From positions 1 to 8,173 of the forward strand of contig JAMDCE010000305.1 in assembly GCA_023489135.1 (NCBI GenBank): DNA of 8,173 bases, given 5' to 3'. Positions 1 to 5,711 of this stretch are shown here, piece by piece. Under the pieces are notes generated by a model. The model saw nothing but the letters and a program-made list of their open reading frames with translations. It was not told where the DNA came from and did no database searches. The first letter of the stretch is position 1, and every line of letters begins with the position of its first letter. The DNA comes from Chloroflexota bacterium. Its GTDB lineage: Bacteria; Chloroflexota; Chloroflexia; JAMDCE01. The position numbers were made by a program, and so were the translations under genes.

Positions 1-1
1 A

Positions 2-1657
2 GCAGCGCCGAGTGGCACAATCATCGATGCTAGCACAAGCGCACCGTGGTTGCGCCACGATAAGGGTGCAACGTTCGAGTCGTTCACCATAGCCAACCCA
101 GAACCCGGTACGTGGAGGATCGAGGTTTACGGAGCAAATCTCCCTCCGGGGGGCGAATCCGTTACCGTGACTGCTCGTAGCATACCTATCGACACTATGC
201 CGCCTATTGTGATTCCAACGGTCACCGGCACTCTCACTGCAAGTGATTGGTACACTTCAGAGATCACCGTCTCCTGGAGCGTGACGGATCGGGAGTCTCC
301 AGTCACCTCGATGTCTGGCTGTGGGAGCAGTACCATAGGGTCGGACACAGGTGGCACAGGTCTCAGCTGCACTGCCACGTCAGCTGGGGGCACCACCTCC
401 AACAGCGTGAGCATTAGAATTGACAGGACCCAGCCTGTCGTAGTCTTCGGTCAGCCGATCCCCGCACCCAACGCTTCTGGATGGAACAACAGCAACGTGT
501 CTATTCCCTTCACTGCCAGTGACAACCTCTCTGGCGTCGGGTCCACTAACCCGGCGAGAAGTCCTCTAGTGCTGTCACGCGAAGGCTCTGCCACAAGCGG
601 AACGGTGGTAGTGTCGGATGTAGCTGGCAACAGTGCTACCTACACCTCTCCTGCGGTCAAGATCGACAAGACACCTCCTGTGCTTACTGTTCCTGGTGCT
701 CAGTCTATCCAATACAGCGATATCCTGAGCTTCACGGTTTCCGCTGTGGATTCCGCCGCCCCCACAGACCTGATGCGCTTCTCAGCTAGTGGTTTGCCAG
801 GTGCGGTTGTCCTGCAGGACAACCTTAATGGAACCGCGACGGTCTCTGGAACAATCCAAGTGCCAGTCGGAGCGTCCACCCCTACGATTACGGTGGTGGA
901 TCCGGTCGGGCTGACGGACACCAAGAAAATCCCGATTATGGTGGCCAAAGAGGATACAGCCCTGGCTTACTCAGGCCCAACGCGCGTGGAATCGGGAACT
1001 CCCGTAACACTCAGCGCCAGTGTGTCTGAGGCGTCCGATGGTTCCCCTGGCGATATCACCAAGGCAGCAGTGATCTTCGACGTGACTAGCGCCGTTAGTG
1101 GAACGATATCCTATGGGCCGGCACCCGTGTCAAGCAGCGGAGTGGTGTCTTGGACGTTCCCGTCCGGGTGGTCGTGGGGCATCTATACCGTAGCCGTTCG
1201 ACTGGATCCGTCGAACCAATACTACCAAGCGCAACCGGTTAGCACCACCGTTACGGTCAGCGTGCCGTTGAGCCAACTCTGGGCGGTTAAGTACCAGTGG
1301 GGTTCCCCTGCCCCGGGCTATAGCTACGCCCGCTGGCCGCTCTTTGAGGGTTGGCAGGGGGTGAGCATCCGAAACGACGGACCGTACGACGCGTACAACG
1401 TATCGGCGACAGTCTCACACGTGCCGACGAACACCCAGGTGATAGGCAGCGGGTACGTATACATTGGGAACATAGGTGCCGGTCAATCGGTGTGGAGCAC
1501 GGATAGTTTCACCTTGACGGTGAACATGGCCACGCCTGCCCCGAGGTGCGACAGCATCAGGTGGAGGGTGGAGTACGACGACCTGCTGGGGAGCCACCGC
1601 GTGTTGAACGACGTGCCGCAGTTCCCGCCGGGTCAGGCGCCCGGTGGGTGCGACTGA
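2..1657 (+). CDS. Secreted Ig-like-repeat surface protein, C-terminal part (5' end outside window)
   Basis: The reading frame is open from base 2, so this is the last 551 residues of a longer protein; the TTG at 50 is only an internal codon. Residues 1-58 look like the end of a beta-sandwich of the kind that follows vWA or protease domains (NPEPGTWRIEVYG, then a V-T-V-T-A strand). Four Ig-like or cadherin-like sandwiches follow, at about 67-146, 147-224, 225-313 and 314-420. The first two are joined by the linkers DRTQPVV and DKTPPV, typical of bacterial Ig repeats. The first has a Cys pair (GCGS and LSCTAT) that could form a disulfide. The last 130 residues resemble a CARDB/DUF11-type sandwich (SIRNDGPYDAYNVSATV). 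There is no LPXTG, no C-terminal membrane helix and no recognisable sorting tag; the protein ends GGCD. A role in adhesion or as an extracellular scaffold is inferred. A catalytic domain could lie upstream of the window. Confidence 0.85.
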   Translation, partial: AAPSGTIIDASTSAPWLRHDKGATFESFTIANPEPGTWRIEVYGANLPPGGESVTVTARSIPIDTMPPIVIPTVTGTLTASDWYTSEITVSWSVTDRESPVTSMSGCGSSTIGSDTGGTGLSCTATSAGGTTSNSVSIRIDRTQPVVVFGQPIPAPNASGWNNSNVSIPFTASDNLSGVGSTNPARSPLVLSREGSATSGTVVVSDVAGNSATYTSPAVKIDKTPPVLTVPGAQSIQYSDILSFTVSAVDSAAPTDLMRFSASGLPGAVVLQDNLNGTATVSGTIQVPVGASTPTITVVDPVGLTDTKKIPIMVAKEDTALAYSGPTRVESGTPVTLSASVSEASDGSPGDITKAAVIFDVTSAVSGTISYGPAPVSSSGVVSWTFPSGWSWGIYTVAVRLDPSNQYYQAQPVSTTVTVSVPLSQLWAVKYQWGSPAPGYSYARWPLFEGWQGVSIRNDGPYDAYNVSATVSHVPTNTQVIGSGYVYIGNIGAGQSVWSTDSFTLTVNMATPAPRCDSIRWRVEYDDLLGSHRVLNDVPQFPPGQAPGGCD

Positions 1658-1895
1658 CACTTGTCACTACCGCGCCGCATTCCTTACAGACCCGACGTCT
1701 TTGGACAGCTGCGGGGGTACCTCACAAGACTGTACGTGCGCCGTTTTGCTGGCGTCGTGGCTGGAAAAGGCGTCTAACCATAAGTCAGACGCCCAATTCT
1801 TGGCACAAACTCAGCGCTAGATCGAAGGCCCTCTGATTCACAGCCTGGGCTTCCCCGAACCAGACTGATATAATCCGATGAAGAACCTGACTCGC
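1658..1895. other. Intergenic region between convergent genes
   Basis: No convincing gene lies here; the short ORFs have no protein-like composition. It separates the plus-strand surface protein from the minus-strand DUF433 gene. It holds a 7-bp hairpin (GGCGTCT at 1769-1775, AGACGCC at 1787-1793, 11-nt loop) without a U-tract, so it is a poor terminator. It also holds an extended -10-like element (TGATATAAT, 1866-1874) pointing right. The PIN-like toxin gene that usually sits beside a DUF433 antitoxin is absent here. Confidence 0.6.
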
Positions 1896-2192
1896 TCAGC
1901 CACCAAGCTTCTTCCTTAGCTTCGAAGGAATGCGCCGGCGGAGGTCGGCGACCAGGTCCTCGTCCTCTCTTATCGCCTGGTCGATGCTCTCGCGATGGTC
2001 GTAGTAATAAGCCAATGCCGCGTACACGTCGCCAAGCGAAAGTCCGTGCTCGCTGGCGATTTCGTCGGCACTCAGGCCGAGACGCTCGTGCCAGATTACG
2101 ATATCCTGCACCGTGATCCGGTGCCCCGCGATGCGCGGCTTACCTCCCACGACACCTGGTGTAATCGCAATATGGGCTGAAGCCGTATCCAT
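1896..2192 (-). CDS. DUF433-family antitoxin, apparently without its toxin
   Basis: This is a 98-residue protein of the DUF433 family. The family signature is clear: GGKPRIAGHRITVQDI at residues 16-31, followed by LSADEIASEHGLSLGDVYAALAYYYDH, a winged-helix-like segment. Such proteins are predicted antitoxins and DNA-binding autorepressors, normally encoded next to a DUF5615 PIN-like RNase toxin. No such toxin is encoded within 200 bases on either side, so this looks like an orphan. The ATG at 2192 is preferred over the TTG at 2204: it has a G-rich stretch about 5 nt upstream, whereas TTG has no Shine-Dalgarno sequence. A well-formed promoter with a palindrome lies just upstream. The C-terminus is basic (RRRIPSKLRKKLGG). 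Family assignment is confident; the antitoxin role comes from family knowledge. Confidence 0.88.
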   Translation of the reverse strand: MDTASAHIAITPGVVGGKPRIAGHRITVQDIVIWHERLGLSADEIASEHGLSLGDVYAALAYYYDHRESIDQAIREDEDLVADLRRRIPSKLRKKLGG

Positions 2193-2225
2193 CCAATCCC
2201 CCAAAGAGGCAGTGTTAACTTCTTC

Positions 2226-2254
2226 ATTTTAGTTCAACTGCAGACGTTTAACAA
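2226..2254 (-). promoter_or_regulatory. Promoter of the DUF433 antitoxin
   Basis: On the minus strand, TTGTTA (2254-2249) is separated by 17 bp from TAAAAT (2231-2226). These match the sigma70 consensus at 4 of 6 and 5 of 6 positions. Transcription would start near 2219, giving a leader of about 27 nt to the ATG at 2192. The -35 element lies inside an inverted repeat. Confidence 0.6.
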
Positions 2255-2259
2255 CGTCT
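2242..2259. repeat. Inverted repeat over the -35 box, candidate operator
   Basis: AGACGTT (2242-2248) and AACGTCT (2253-2259) form a perfect 7-bp inverted repeat around the 4-nt centre TAAC. It covers the -35 box of the DUF433 promoter, the expected place for an autoregulatory operator. It lacks a U-tract on either strand, so it is unlikely to be a terminator. Confidence 0.5.
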
Positions 2260-2389
2260 ACATTCAGCAGCGAGAATCGGCGACGCTACTGAGCACGCGC
2301 ACAGGCATTGTCGTCCAGCTCGACGGAATTCGTCGCCAAACACCTTGCCGGGTCCCCCGAGGCAGGTATTAGCGCAGGGAAGCGAAACC

Positions 2390-2695
2390 TTAAGCTGCCT
2401 TATGTGGCCGCGCGGTAATTGGCTCGTCTGGTGTAATCGTGAAAGCAACGTCCAGGATAGCAGCCAGGCGGTACAGAGTATCCAGCGTAGGGACCTGGGT
2501 ACCGCTTTCCAGCCGGGCTATCGCTGACTGAGTTGTGCCCATTCGTTCGGCCAACTGCTTTTGCGTCCACCCAACAGCGATCCTGGCCCCAATGAGGACA
2601 CGTCTAAACTCGTATTGCGGGCGCAATTCCTCACGCGCGGCGCGAAACTCCGGGCTCCGGGCTTCCCTCTTTGCTACGTAATCTCGATGTTTCAT
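2390..2695 (-). CDS. higA: XRE-family HTH antitoxin (HigA-like)
   Basis: This is a 101-residue protein with one Cro/C1-type helix-turn-helix at about residues 32-88. WTQKQLAERMG (43-53) is the first HTH helix and turn, TTQSAIARLESG (54-65) holds the recognition helix, and VPTLDTLYRLAAILD is the typical end of the domain. The first 30 residues are charged and helical (EARSPEFRAAREELRPQYEF), as in antitoxins whose N-terminal arm contacts the toxin. Its ATG overlaps the stop codon of the upstream toxin gene by 4 nt (ATGA), so translation is probably coupled. The toxin-first order is the HigBA arrangement. It is expected to neutralise the toxin and to repress the operon at the palindrome at 3052-3067; both roles are inferred from the family and position. 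Confidence 0.9.
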   Translation of the reverse strand: MKHRDYVAKREARSPEFRAAREELRPQYEFRRVLIGARIAVGWTQKQLAERMGTTQSAIARLESGTQVPTLDTLYRLAAILDVAFTITPDEPITARPHKAA

Positions 2696-3042
2696 TGTCT
2701 CATCCTTTCCTGATAGTCGGCCATTCGACTCCTCGCCGTATCAATCTCCGCCGGAGGCGTCTTCTGCGTCTTTTTCGTGAAGGCGTGCAGCAACACCAAG
2801 CGCCTGCCCGATGCCGCAAAATAAGACACTCGGTGTTGGGTTCGCCCAGCGGTTCGTAGCTCCCAGAGCTTGCCGCCGATGCCGCGAACGTGCGGCGCGC
2901 CCAGCGCTAGACCCATGTCTTCAAGCAGGTCGAGATCGTATAGTATGCGCGCCGCCTCTCGATCATCGAGGCTGTCAAGATACTCCTGGACCGGGCACCG
3001 GCCCTTTGCCGTCTCATAGTAGACCAGGCTCCACTCACTCAC
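2692..3042 (-). CDS. higB: RelE/HigB-superfamily toxin, Gp49-like (DUF891)
   Basis: This 116-residue protein matches the phage-derived Gp49-like branch of the RelE/HigB superfamily. It starts with the strand WSLVYYET, continues through VQEYLDSLDDREAARILYDLDLL and LGAPHVRGIGGKLWELR, and ends with the diagnostic strand RVSYFAASGRRLVLLHAFTKKTQKTP. Family members are ribosome-dependent mRNA endonucleases. Basic residues typical of the active surface are present (R63, R71, K90, K91, K94). The start is GTG at 3042, with no alternative that would keep the first strand. The predicted transcription start falls on or within 1-2 nt of this GTG, so the mRNA may be leaderless. It overlaps the downstream antitoxin by 4 nt. 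The C-terminal tail (DTARSRMADYQERMRQ) is helical, as usual in the family. Nothing suggests inactivation. Confidence 0.9.
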   Translation of the reverse strand: MSEWSLVYYETAKGRCPVQEYLDSLDDREAARILYDLDLLEDMGLALGAPHVRGIGGKLWELRTAGRTQHRVSYFAASGRRLVLLHAFTKKTQKTPPAEIDTARSRMADYQERMRQ

Positions 3043-3047
3043 AGCCC

Positions 3048-3084
3048 CAATATAGCGCGAACGCTATTAAGTTGTCAATAGAAA
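3048..3084. repeat. Direct repeat copy A (HigBA promoter/operator)
   Basis: This 37-bp segment recurs at 4075-4111 in the same orientation with only three mismatches (positions 3068, 3072 and 3080). It contains the palindrome ATAGCG-CGAA-CGCTAT (3052-3067) and both promoter boxes. It is the working copy in front of the HigB-like toxin. The palindrome is the best candidate for the HigA operator. Confidence 0.85.
3049..3078 (-). promoter_or_regulatory. HigBA promoter
   Basis: On the minus strand, a perfect TTGACA (3078-3073) is followed after 18 bp by TATATT (3054-3049, 5 of 6 matches). The start site is predicted at about 3041-3043, coinciding with the GTG of the toxin gene. A palindrome fills the spacer next to and overlapping the -10. 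The element lies in the divergent gap between HigBA and the Phd/PIN operon. Confidence 0.75.
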
Positions 3085-3173
3085 TCCACCTCCACATCTG
3101 GAGCGGGGTAAGTATCCCCCGTTTCCCCTCTTGCTCCATTTTTCGCTCATTCGTTAGGCTGCTGACAATATCT

Positions 3174-3227
3174 TTGACAGCGGCAAGTGTTTGTAGTATT
3201 ATGCATAATATCCTACAGAATCCTACA
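3174..3227 (+). promoter_or_regulatory. Promoter and operator of the Phd/PIN operon
   Basis: TTGACA (3174-3179) and TATTAT (3197-3202) are separated by 17 bp, a near-consensus sigma70 promoter. The -10 is the left half of a perfect 14-bp palindrome, TATTATGCATAATA (3197-3210). Two direct copies of TCCTACA follow, at 3211-3217 and 3221-3227, one helical turn apart, and TGTAG at 3192-3196 is an inverted match to CTACA. The start would be near 3209, giving a leader of about 48 nt. These repeats are probable binding sites for the Phd-like antitoxin. Confidence 0.75.
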
Positions 3228-3256
3228 ATGGAACAGCATTTGGGGAAGGAGGGACG

Positions 3257-3580
3257 ATGCGCGAGCGATTACCTGTGCAAAAGGTGGTTCCAGCCACTGA
3301 GGTCAGAAATAAGTTAGGCAGGCTCTTGAATAACGTCTACCGCGGCCAGGAGCAGCTGGTCGTGGAGAAAATGGGCATCCCGGTGGCTGCTATCATCAGT
3401 ATGAGAGAGTATGAACATTACCGGCGCTTGCTCGCTAAAGAGATGCTGGAGACGCTTGGACCTGAGCTGGGACAGGAAGCGGAGCGCCAGGGCCTAACGG
3501 AAGAAGGGTTGCGAAAAGAGGTGCGCAAGGCCCGAGACGAGGTCTTTGCCGAGATGTATGGCAAGCTCCCCAAGCCCTAG
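3257..3580 (+). CDS. Phd/YefM-family antitoxin
   Basis: This is a 107-residue antitoxin of the Phd/YefM family. Residues 7-58 carry the N-terminal DNA-binding and dimerisation fold: VQKVVPATEVRNKLGRLLNNVY, then LVVEKMGIPVAAIISMREYEHY, the conserved VxxxGxPVAAIxS..dYE pattern. A charged C-terminal helix (about 60-100, LGQEAERQGLTEEGLRKEVRKARDEV) should wrap the toxin. The ATG is preceded by a strong AAGGAGG (3246-3252) with 4-nt spacing. The PIN gene begins within a few bases of its TAG, so the two form an operon. The C-terminal part is longer than in classical Phd, as is usual where the partner is a PIN toxin. Family assignment is secure. Confidence 0.9.
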   Translation: MRERLPVQKVVPATEVRNKLGRLLNNVYRGQEQLVVEKMGIPVAAIISMREYEHYRRLLAKEMLETLGPELGQEAERQGLTEEGLRKEVRKARDEVFAEMYGKLPKP

Positions 3581-3584
3581 ACCA

Positions 3585-4064
3585 TTGCGGGTAATGGTCG
3601 ATACAACCGTTCTCGTCGCCGGGATTGTTTGGCCCCGGTTTCCATATGAAGTGCTCCAGCACGCGCTGCAAGGAGACTTCATCCTCGTGCTCTCCGACTA
3701 CGCTATCGCCCAAGCACAGCGAGTACTGCATAACCGCTTCCCGGACTACGTTCAAGCCTTCGAGCGTTTCCTTCTTCTTGTTCCCTACGGGGAGGCTCCG
3801 AGCCCCTCTCCCCAGGAGGTCACGGCCCATCACGGACTCGTACGTGATCCCACCGACATTCCCTTGGGGATCTCGGCAATCGACGCCGCGGTGGATTATT
3901 TCGTCAGCGACGACAAGGATTTCACCGCTCCCAACCAGCCAATTCACGAGAAGCTTCGCATCCTGCAATCCGGCACCTTCCTAAACGAGGTGATGGGTCG
4001 CTCGCACGAAGAGCTTAATCACATCAAGCACCGAACCTGGGCAGATGTGCGCGGGAAGGATTAA
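3585..4064 (+). CDS. PIN-domain toxin partnered with a Phd-like antitoxin
   Basis: This PIN-domain protein of the 'putative toxin component, PIN family' type is a predicted Mg-dependent RNase. With TTG at 3585 it has 159 residues and begins MRVMVDTTVLVAG, the usual first strand with catalytic D6. The ATG at 3594 is possible but would cut that strand. Later acids are visible in RDPTDIP (D88, D91) and VSDDKDF (D109, D110, D112). The second acid, usually Glu in the helix after 'LS' (pattern E-L-R-R-V-L), appears as Gln43 in SDYAIAQAQRVL, so activity may be altered. Residues 114-159 form an extra C-terminal tail (HEELNHIKHRTWADV). No clear Shine-Dalgarno is seen; translation is probably coupled to the antitoxin gene, which ends 4 nt before. 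A near-copy of the HigBA promoter begins 11 bp after its stop and points back into the gene. Confidence 0.85.
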   Translation: MRVMVDTTVLVAGIVWPRFPYEVLQHALQGDFILVLSDYAIAQAQRVLHNRFPDYVQAFERFLLLVPYGEAPSPSPQEVTAHHGLVRDPTDIPLGISAIDAAVDYFVSDDKDFTAPNQPIHEKLRILQSGTFLNEVMGRSHEELNHIKHRTWADVRGKD

Positions 4065-4074
4065 GGCACATCGG

Positions 4075-4111
4075 CAATATAGCGCGAACGCTATGAAGCT
4101 GTCAATGGAAA
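4075..4111. repeat. Direct repeat copy B of the HigBA promoter/operator
   Basis: This segment matches 3048-3084 at 34 of 37 positions, 1027 bp away, in the same orientation. The palindrome ATAGCG-CGAA-CGCTAT (4079-4094) is intact. On the minus strand, TTGACA (4105-4100) and TATATT (4081-4076) keep the 18-bp spacing, so it could still work as a promoter reading into the 3' end of the PIN gene as antisense. A GTG lies at the same distance after the -10 as the toxin start in copy A, but it is followed by CCT TAA, so no toxin gene follows. Confidence 0.85.
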
Positions 4112-4167
4112 CCGCGCGGGGCCTTTTCAAAGTCACTGACTGACGCCAGGAACGACCCTCATCCTAG

Positions 4168-4188
4168 CCTTCTCCCAGAGGGAGAAGG
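4168..4188. repeat. REP-like hairpin
   Basis: CCTTCTCCC (4168-4176) and GGGAGAAGG (4180-4188) form a perfect 9-bp stem with an AGA loop, preceded by ACCCTCATCCTAG. This composition is typical of short interspersed palindromes in intergenic bacterial DNA. There is no U-tract on either side, so a repeat element is more likely than an intrinsic terminator, although it may still end or stabilise the PIN operon mRNA. Confidence 0.55.
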
Positions 4189-4250
4189 GACGATAGGCCA
4201 ACGCTTCGCAACTTTCAACGGGCGATGATCAATCCGCTGGCATGCACCAC

Positions 4251-4280
4251 TTGACACCGTCATCCACCCTCGTGTATATT
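4251..4280 (+). promoter_or_regulatory. Probable promoter of the PreA-like gene
   Basis: TTGACA (4251-4256) and TATATT (4275-4280) are separated by 18 bp. The start would be near 4287, leaving a leader of about 224 nt before the ATG at 4511. No other promoter of this quality is visible between the PIN gene and the PreA-like gene. Confidence 0.55.
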
Positions 4281-4510
4281 GCTGCCACCGACAGGACTGC
4301 TTTGATTCAGCGCCGTCGAGCTCCTTGCCAACGCCCTTCGTCTGTGCCTCGATATACTCGGCACAAAGAAGCGCGGGTTCACCCGCTGGCGAAAGACTCG
4401 CTGGCTTTCTTATTTCTTTGATCTCTCGAAAGCCTTGCGGACGACGGCGTCCGCCCACTGCGGTGGGGCAATGAAATTCAGCTGCGGTGGCTGAGCCAAT
4501 TGGAGGGGCA
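4281..4510 (+). other. Long leader with small hairpins upstream of the PreA-like gene
   Basis: No gene is visible in this stretch. Three small stems are present: TGTGCC/GGCACA (4343-4348 and 4360-4365), GCGGG/CCCGC (4373-4377 and 4382-4386) and GCGGACG/CGTCCGC (4437-4443 and 4448-4454, 4-nt loop). None is followed by a U-tract. I do not recognise a riboswitch class. Stems of this size can occur by chance in GC-rich DNA. Confidence 0.35.
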
Positions 4511-5701
4511 ATGAACGTCACCAATGACCGTCTGAGCGTACATTTTCTCGGGTTGGACTTAGGTAGCCCTTGTATAGTGGCCTCCAGCGTGCTGACCGGC
4601 GACATGGAGCGCCTCGGGCTGGCCCAGCGGTTTGGTGCGGGGGCGGTCTCCACCAAGATGGCCCTGCCTTTCGCTCCGCCGGTGTCCAAACCAAACATGA
4701 TCATGCGCTCCCGAACCGGCGGAATCGTTTGTCCGGGAGACAAGAGGCTGATCGTAGACGACGCCGTCGAGCTGGTTAAGCGAGCCAAGAGCGAGACGGA
4801 CCTGGTCGTGCTCAGCAATCTGCTGGCTCCGGCCGATGATCTGGAAGCCTGGCAGCAGTTGGCCCTGGCCCTTCAGGAAGCCGGCGCCGATGCTCTGGAG
4901 CTGGATATCTCGTGTCCTAACGTGCCGTCGAGCGTCCGTTCTGCGCCCAGCATGCCCCTGGGGACCTGCGTGGCCCAGTCCCCGGAGGCCAGCGAACGCG
5001 TGACGGGGGCGGTCAAGAGTGTGGCGAAGGTCCCCGTTCTTTGCAAGCTGACCGGGCAGGTGACGAATATCGTCGAGGTAGCCAGGGCGTGCCAGAGGGG
5101 TGGAGCGGACGGAGTGGTGGCCATCAACGGCCTGCGCGCTGCTCCGCCGATCGACATCTGGAATGGCGGACGCCCGAAATACACGGCCCTGGAGAAGCAC
5201 AATCTGGGCACCCTAACGGGAGCGCCCATCTTCCCCATCGCCTGCCGGATGGTGGCCGAGATCGTTCGCGACGTAGACATACCGGTGATTGGCTGTGGCG
5301 GCGTCTCCACCTGGCAGGACGTGGTGGAGATGATGATGTGGGGCGCCCAGGCCGTCGAGCTGTGCACCGCCATCTGTGTCAACGGATTCGAGGTGCTGGA
5401 GCGCATAAACCGGGGCATCGAGAAGTTCATGCTCGAAGCAGGCTACCACTCCACCGGCGAGTTCATCGGGGCGGCGCAAGCCTACCTGGCGCCGGCCGAC
5501 CGGCTGGTCTACCGCCAGTTCCAGCTGTCGGTGGATCGGGACAAGTGCAATCTGTGCAAGCTCTGCCTGGCCCCCGGCGCGTGCGTGGCCATCACGCTAA
5601 CCGATGGGGCGATAGACCTGGACAACGATAAGTGCGTGAACTGCGGGCTGTGCGTACAGATCTGCCCCAAGCACGCGATTGAGATCGAGTACGTAGTGTA
5701 G
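4511..5701 (+). CDS. PreA-like dehydrogenase: FMN barrel plus two [4Fe-4S] motifs
   Basis: This 396-residue protein has the architecture of the NAD-dependent dihydropyrimidine dehydrogenase subunit PreA (E. coli PreA is about 411 residues) and of the C-terminal part of eukaryotic DPYD. Residues 5-315 form a dihydroorotate-dehydrogenase-type FMN barrel. Landmarks are LELDISCPN (129-137), the mobile-loop Cys in LGTC (C153), the FMN-contacting Lys in CKLTG (K179), GGADGVVAING (197-207) and the phosphate-binding GCGGVST (261-267). Two ferredoxin motifs follow: C346, C349, C352, C358 (CxxCxxCx5C, not the standard x3CP) and C375, C378, C381, C385 (CxxCxxCxxxCP). The ATG at 4511 is preceded by GGAGG (4502-4506); the in-frame GTG at 4487 lacks this support. 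Reduction of pyrimidines or a related ring is inferred. The usual partner, PreT, is not in the window, and the substrate could differ. Confidence 0.85.
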   Translation: MNVTNDRLSVHFLGLDLGSPCIVASSVLTGDMERLGLAQRFGAGAVSTKMALPFAPPVSKPNMIMRSRTGGIVCPGDKRLIVDDAVELVKRAKSETDLVVLSNLLAPADDLEAWQQLALALQEAGADALELDISCPNVPSSVRSAPSMPLGTCVAQSPEASERVTGAVKSVAKVPVLCKLTGQVTNIVEVARACQRGGADGVVAINGLRAAPPIDIWNGGRPKYTALEKHNLGTLTGAPIFPIACRMVAEIVRDVDIPVIGCGGVSTWQDVVEMMMWGAQAVELCTAICVNGFEVLERINRGIEKFMLEAGYHSTGEFIGAAQAYLAPADRLVYRQFQLSVDRDKCNLCKLCLAPGACVAITLTDGAIDLDNDKCVNCGLCVQICPKHAIEIEYVV

Positions 5702-5711
5702 GTGAGGATCG

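Noticed and set aside
1769..1793. Terminator for the surface-protein gene
   Set aside because: It is a 7-bp stem with an 11-nt loop and no U-tract, more than 100 nt from the stop codon; too weak to call.
2248..2448. 66-codon minus-strand ORF downstream of the HigA-like gene
   Set aside because: It overlaps the end of the HigA-like gene in another frame, is Cys/Arg rich and lacks any protein-like pattern.
3435..3968. 177-codon minus-strand ORF opposite the Phd and PIN genes
   Set aside because: It has no domain and no ribosome-binding site, and it overlaps two genes with clear family signatures. Only a non-coding antisense transcript is considered possible.
4168..4188. Intrinsic terminator for the PIN operon
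   Set aside because: The stem is good but there is no U-tract on the plus strand; the composition fits an interspersed repeat better.
4159..4818. 219-codon minus-strand ORF running from the leader into the PreA-like gene
   Set aside because: It lies opposite the well-supported PreA-like gene, has no recognisable domain and its composition follows the codon bias of the real gene on the other strand.
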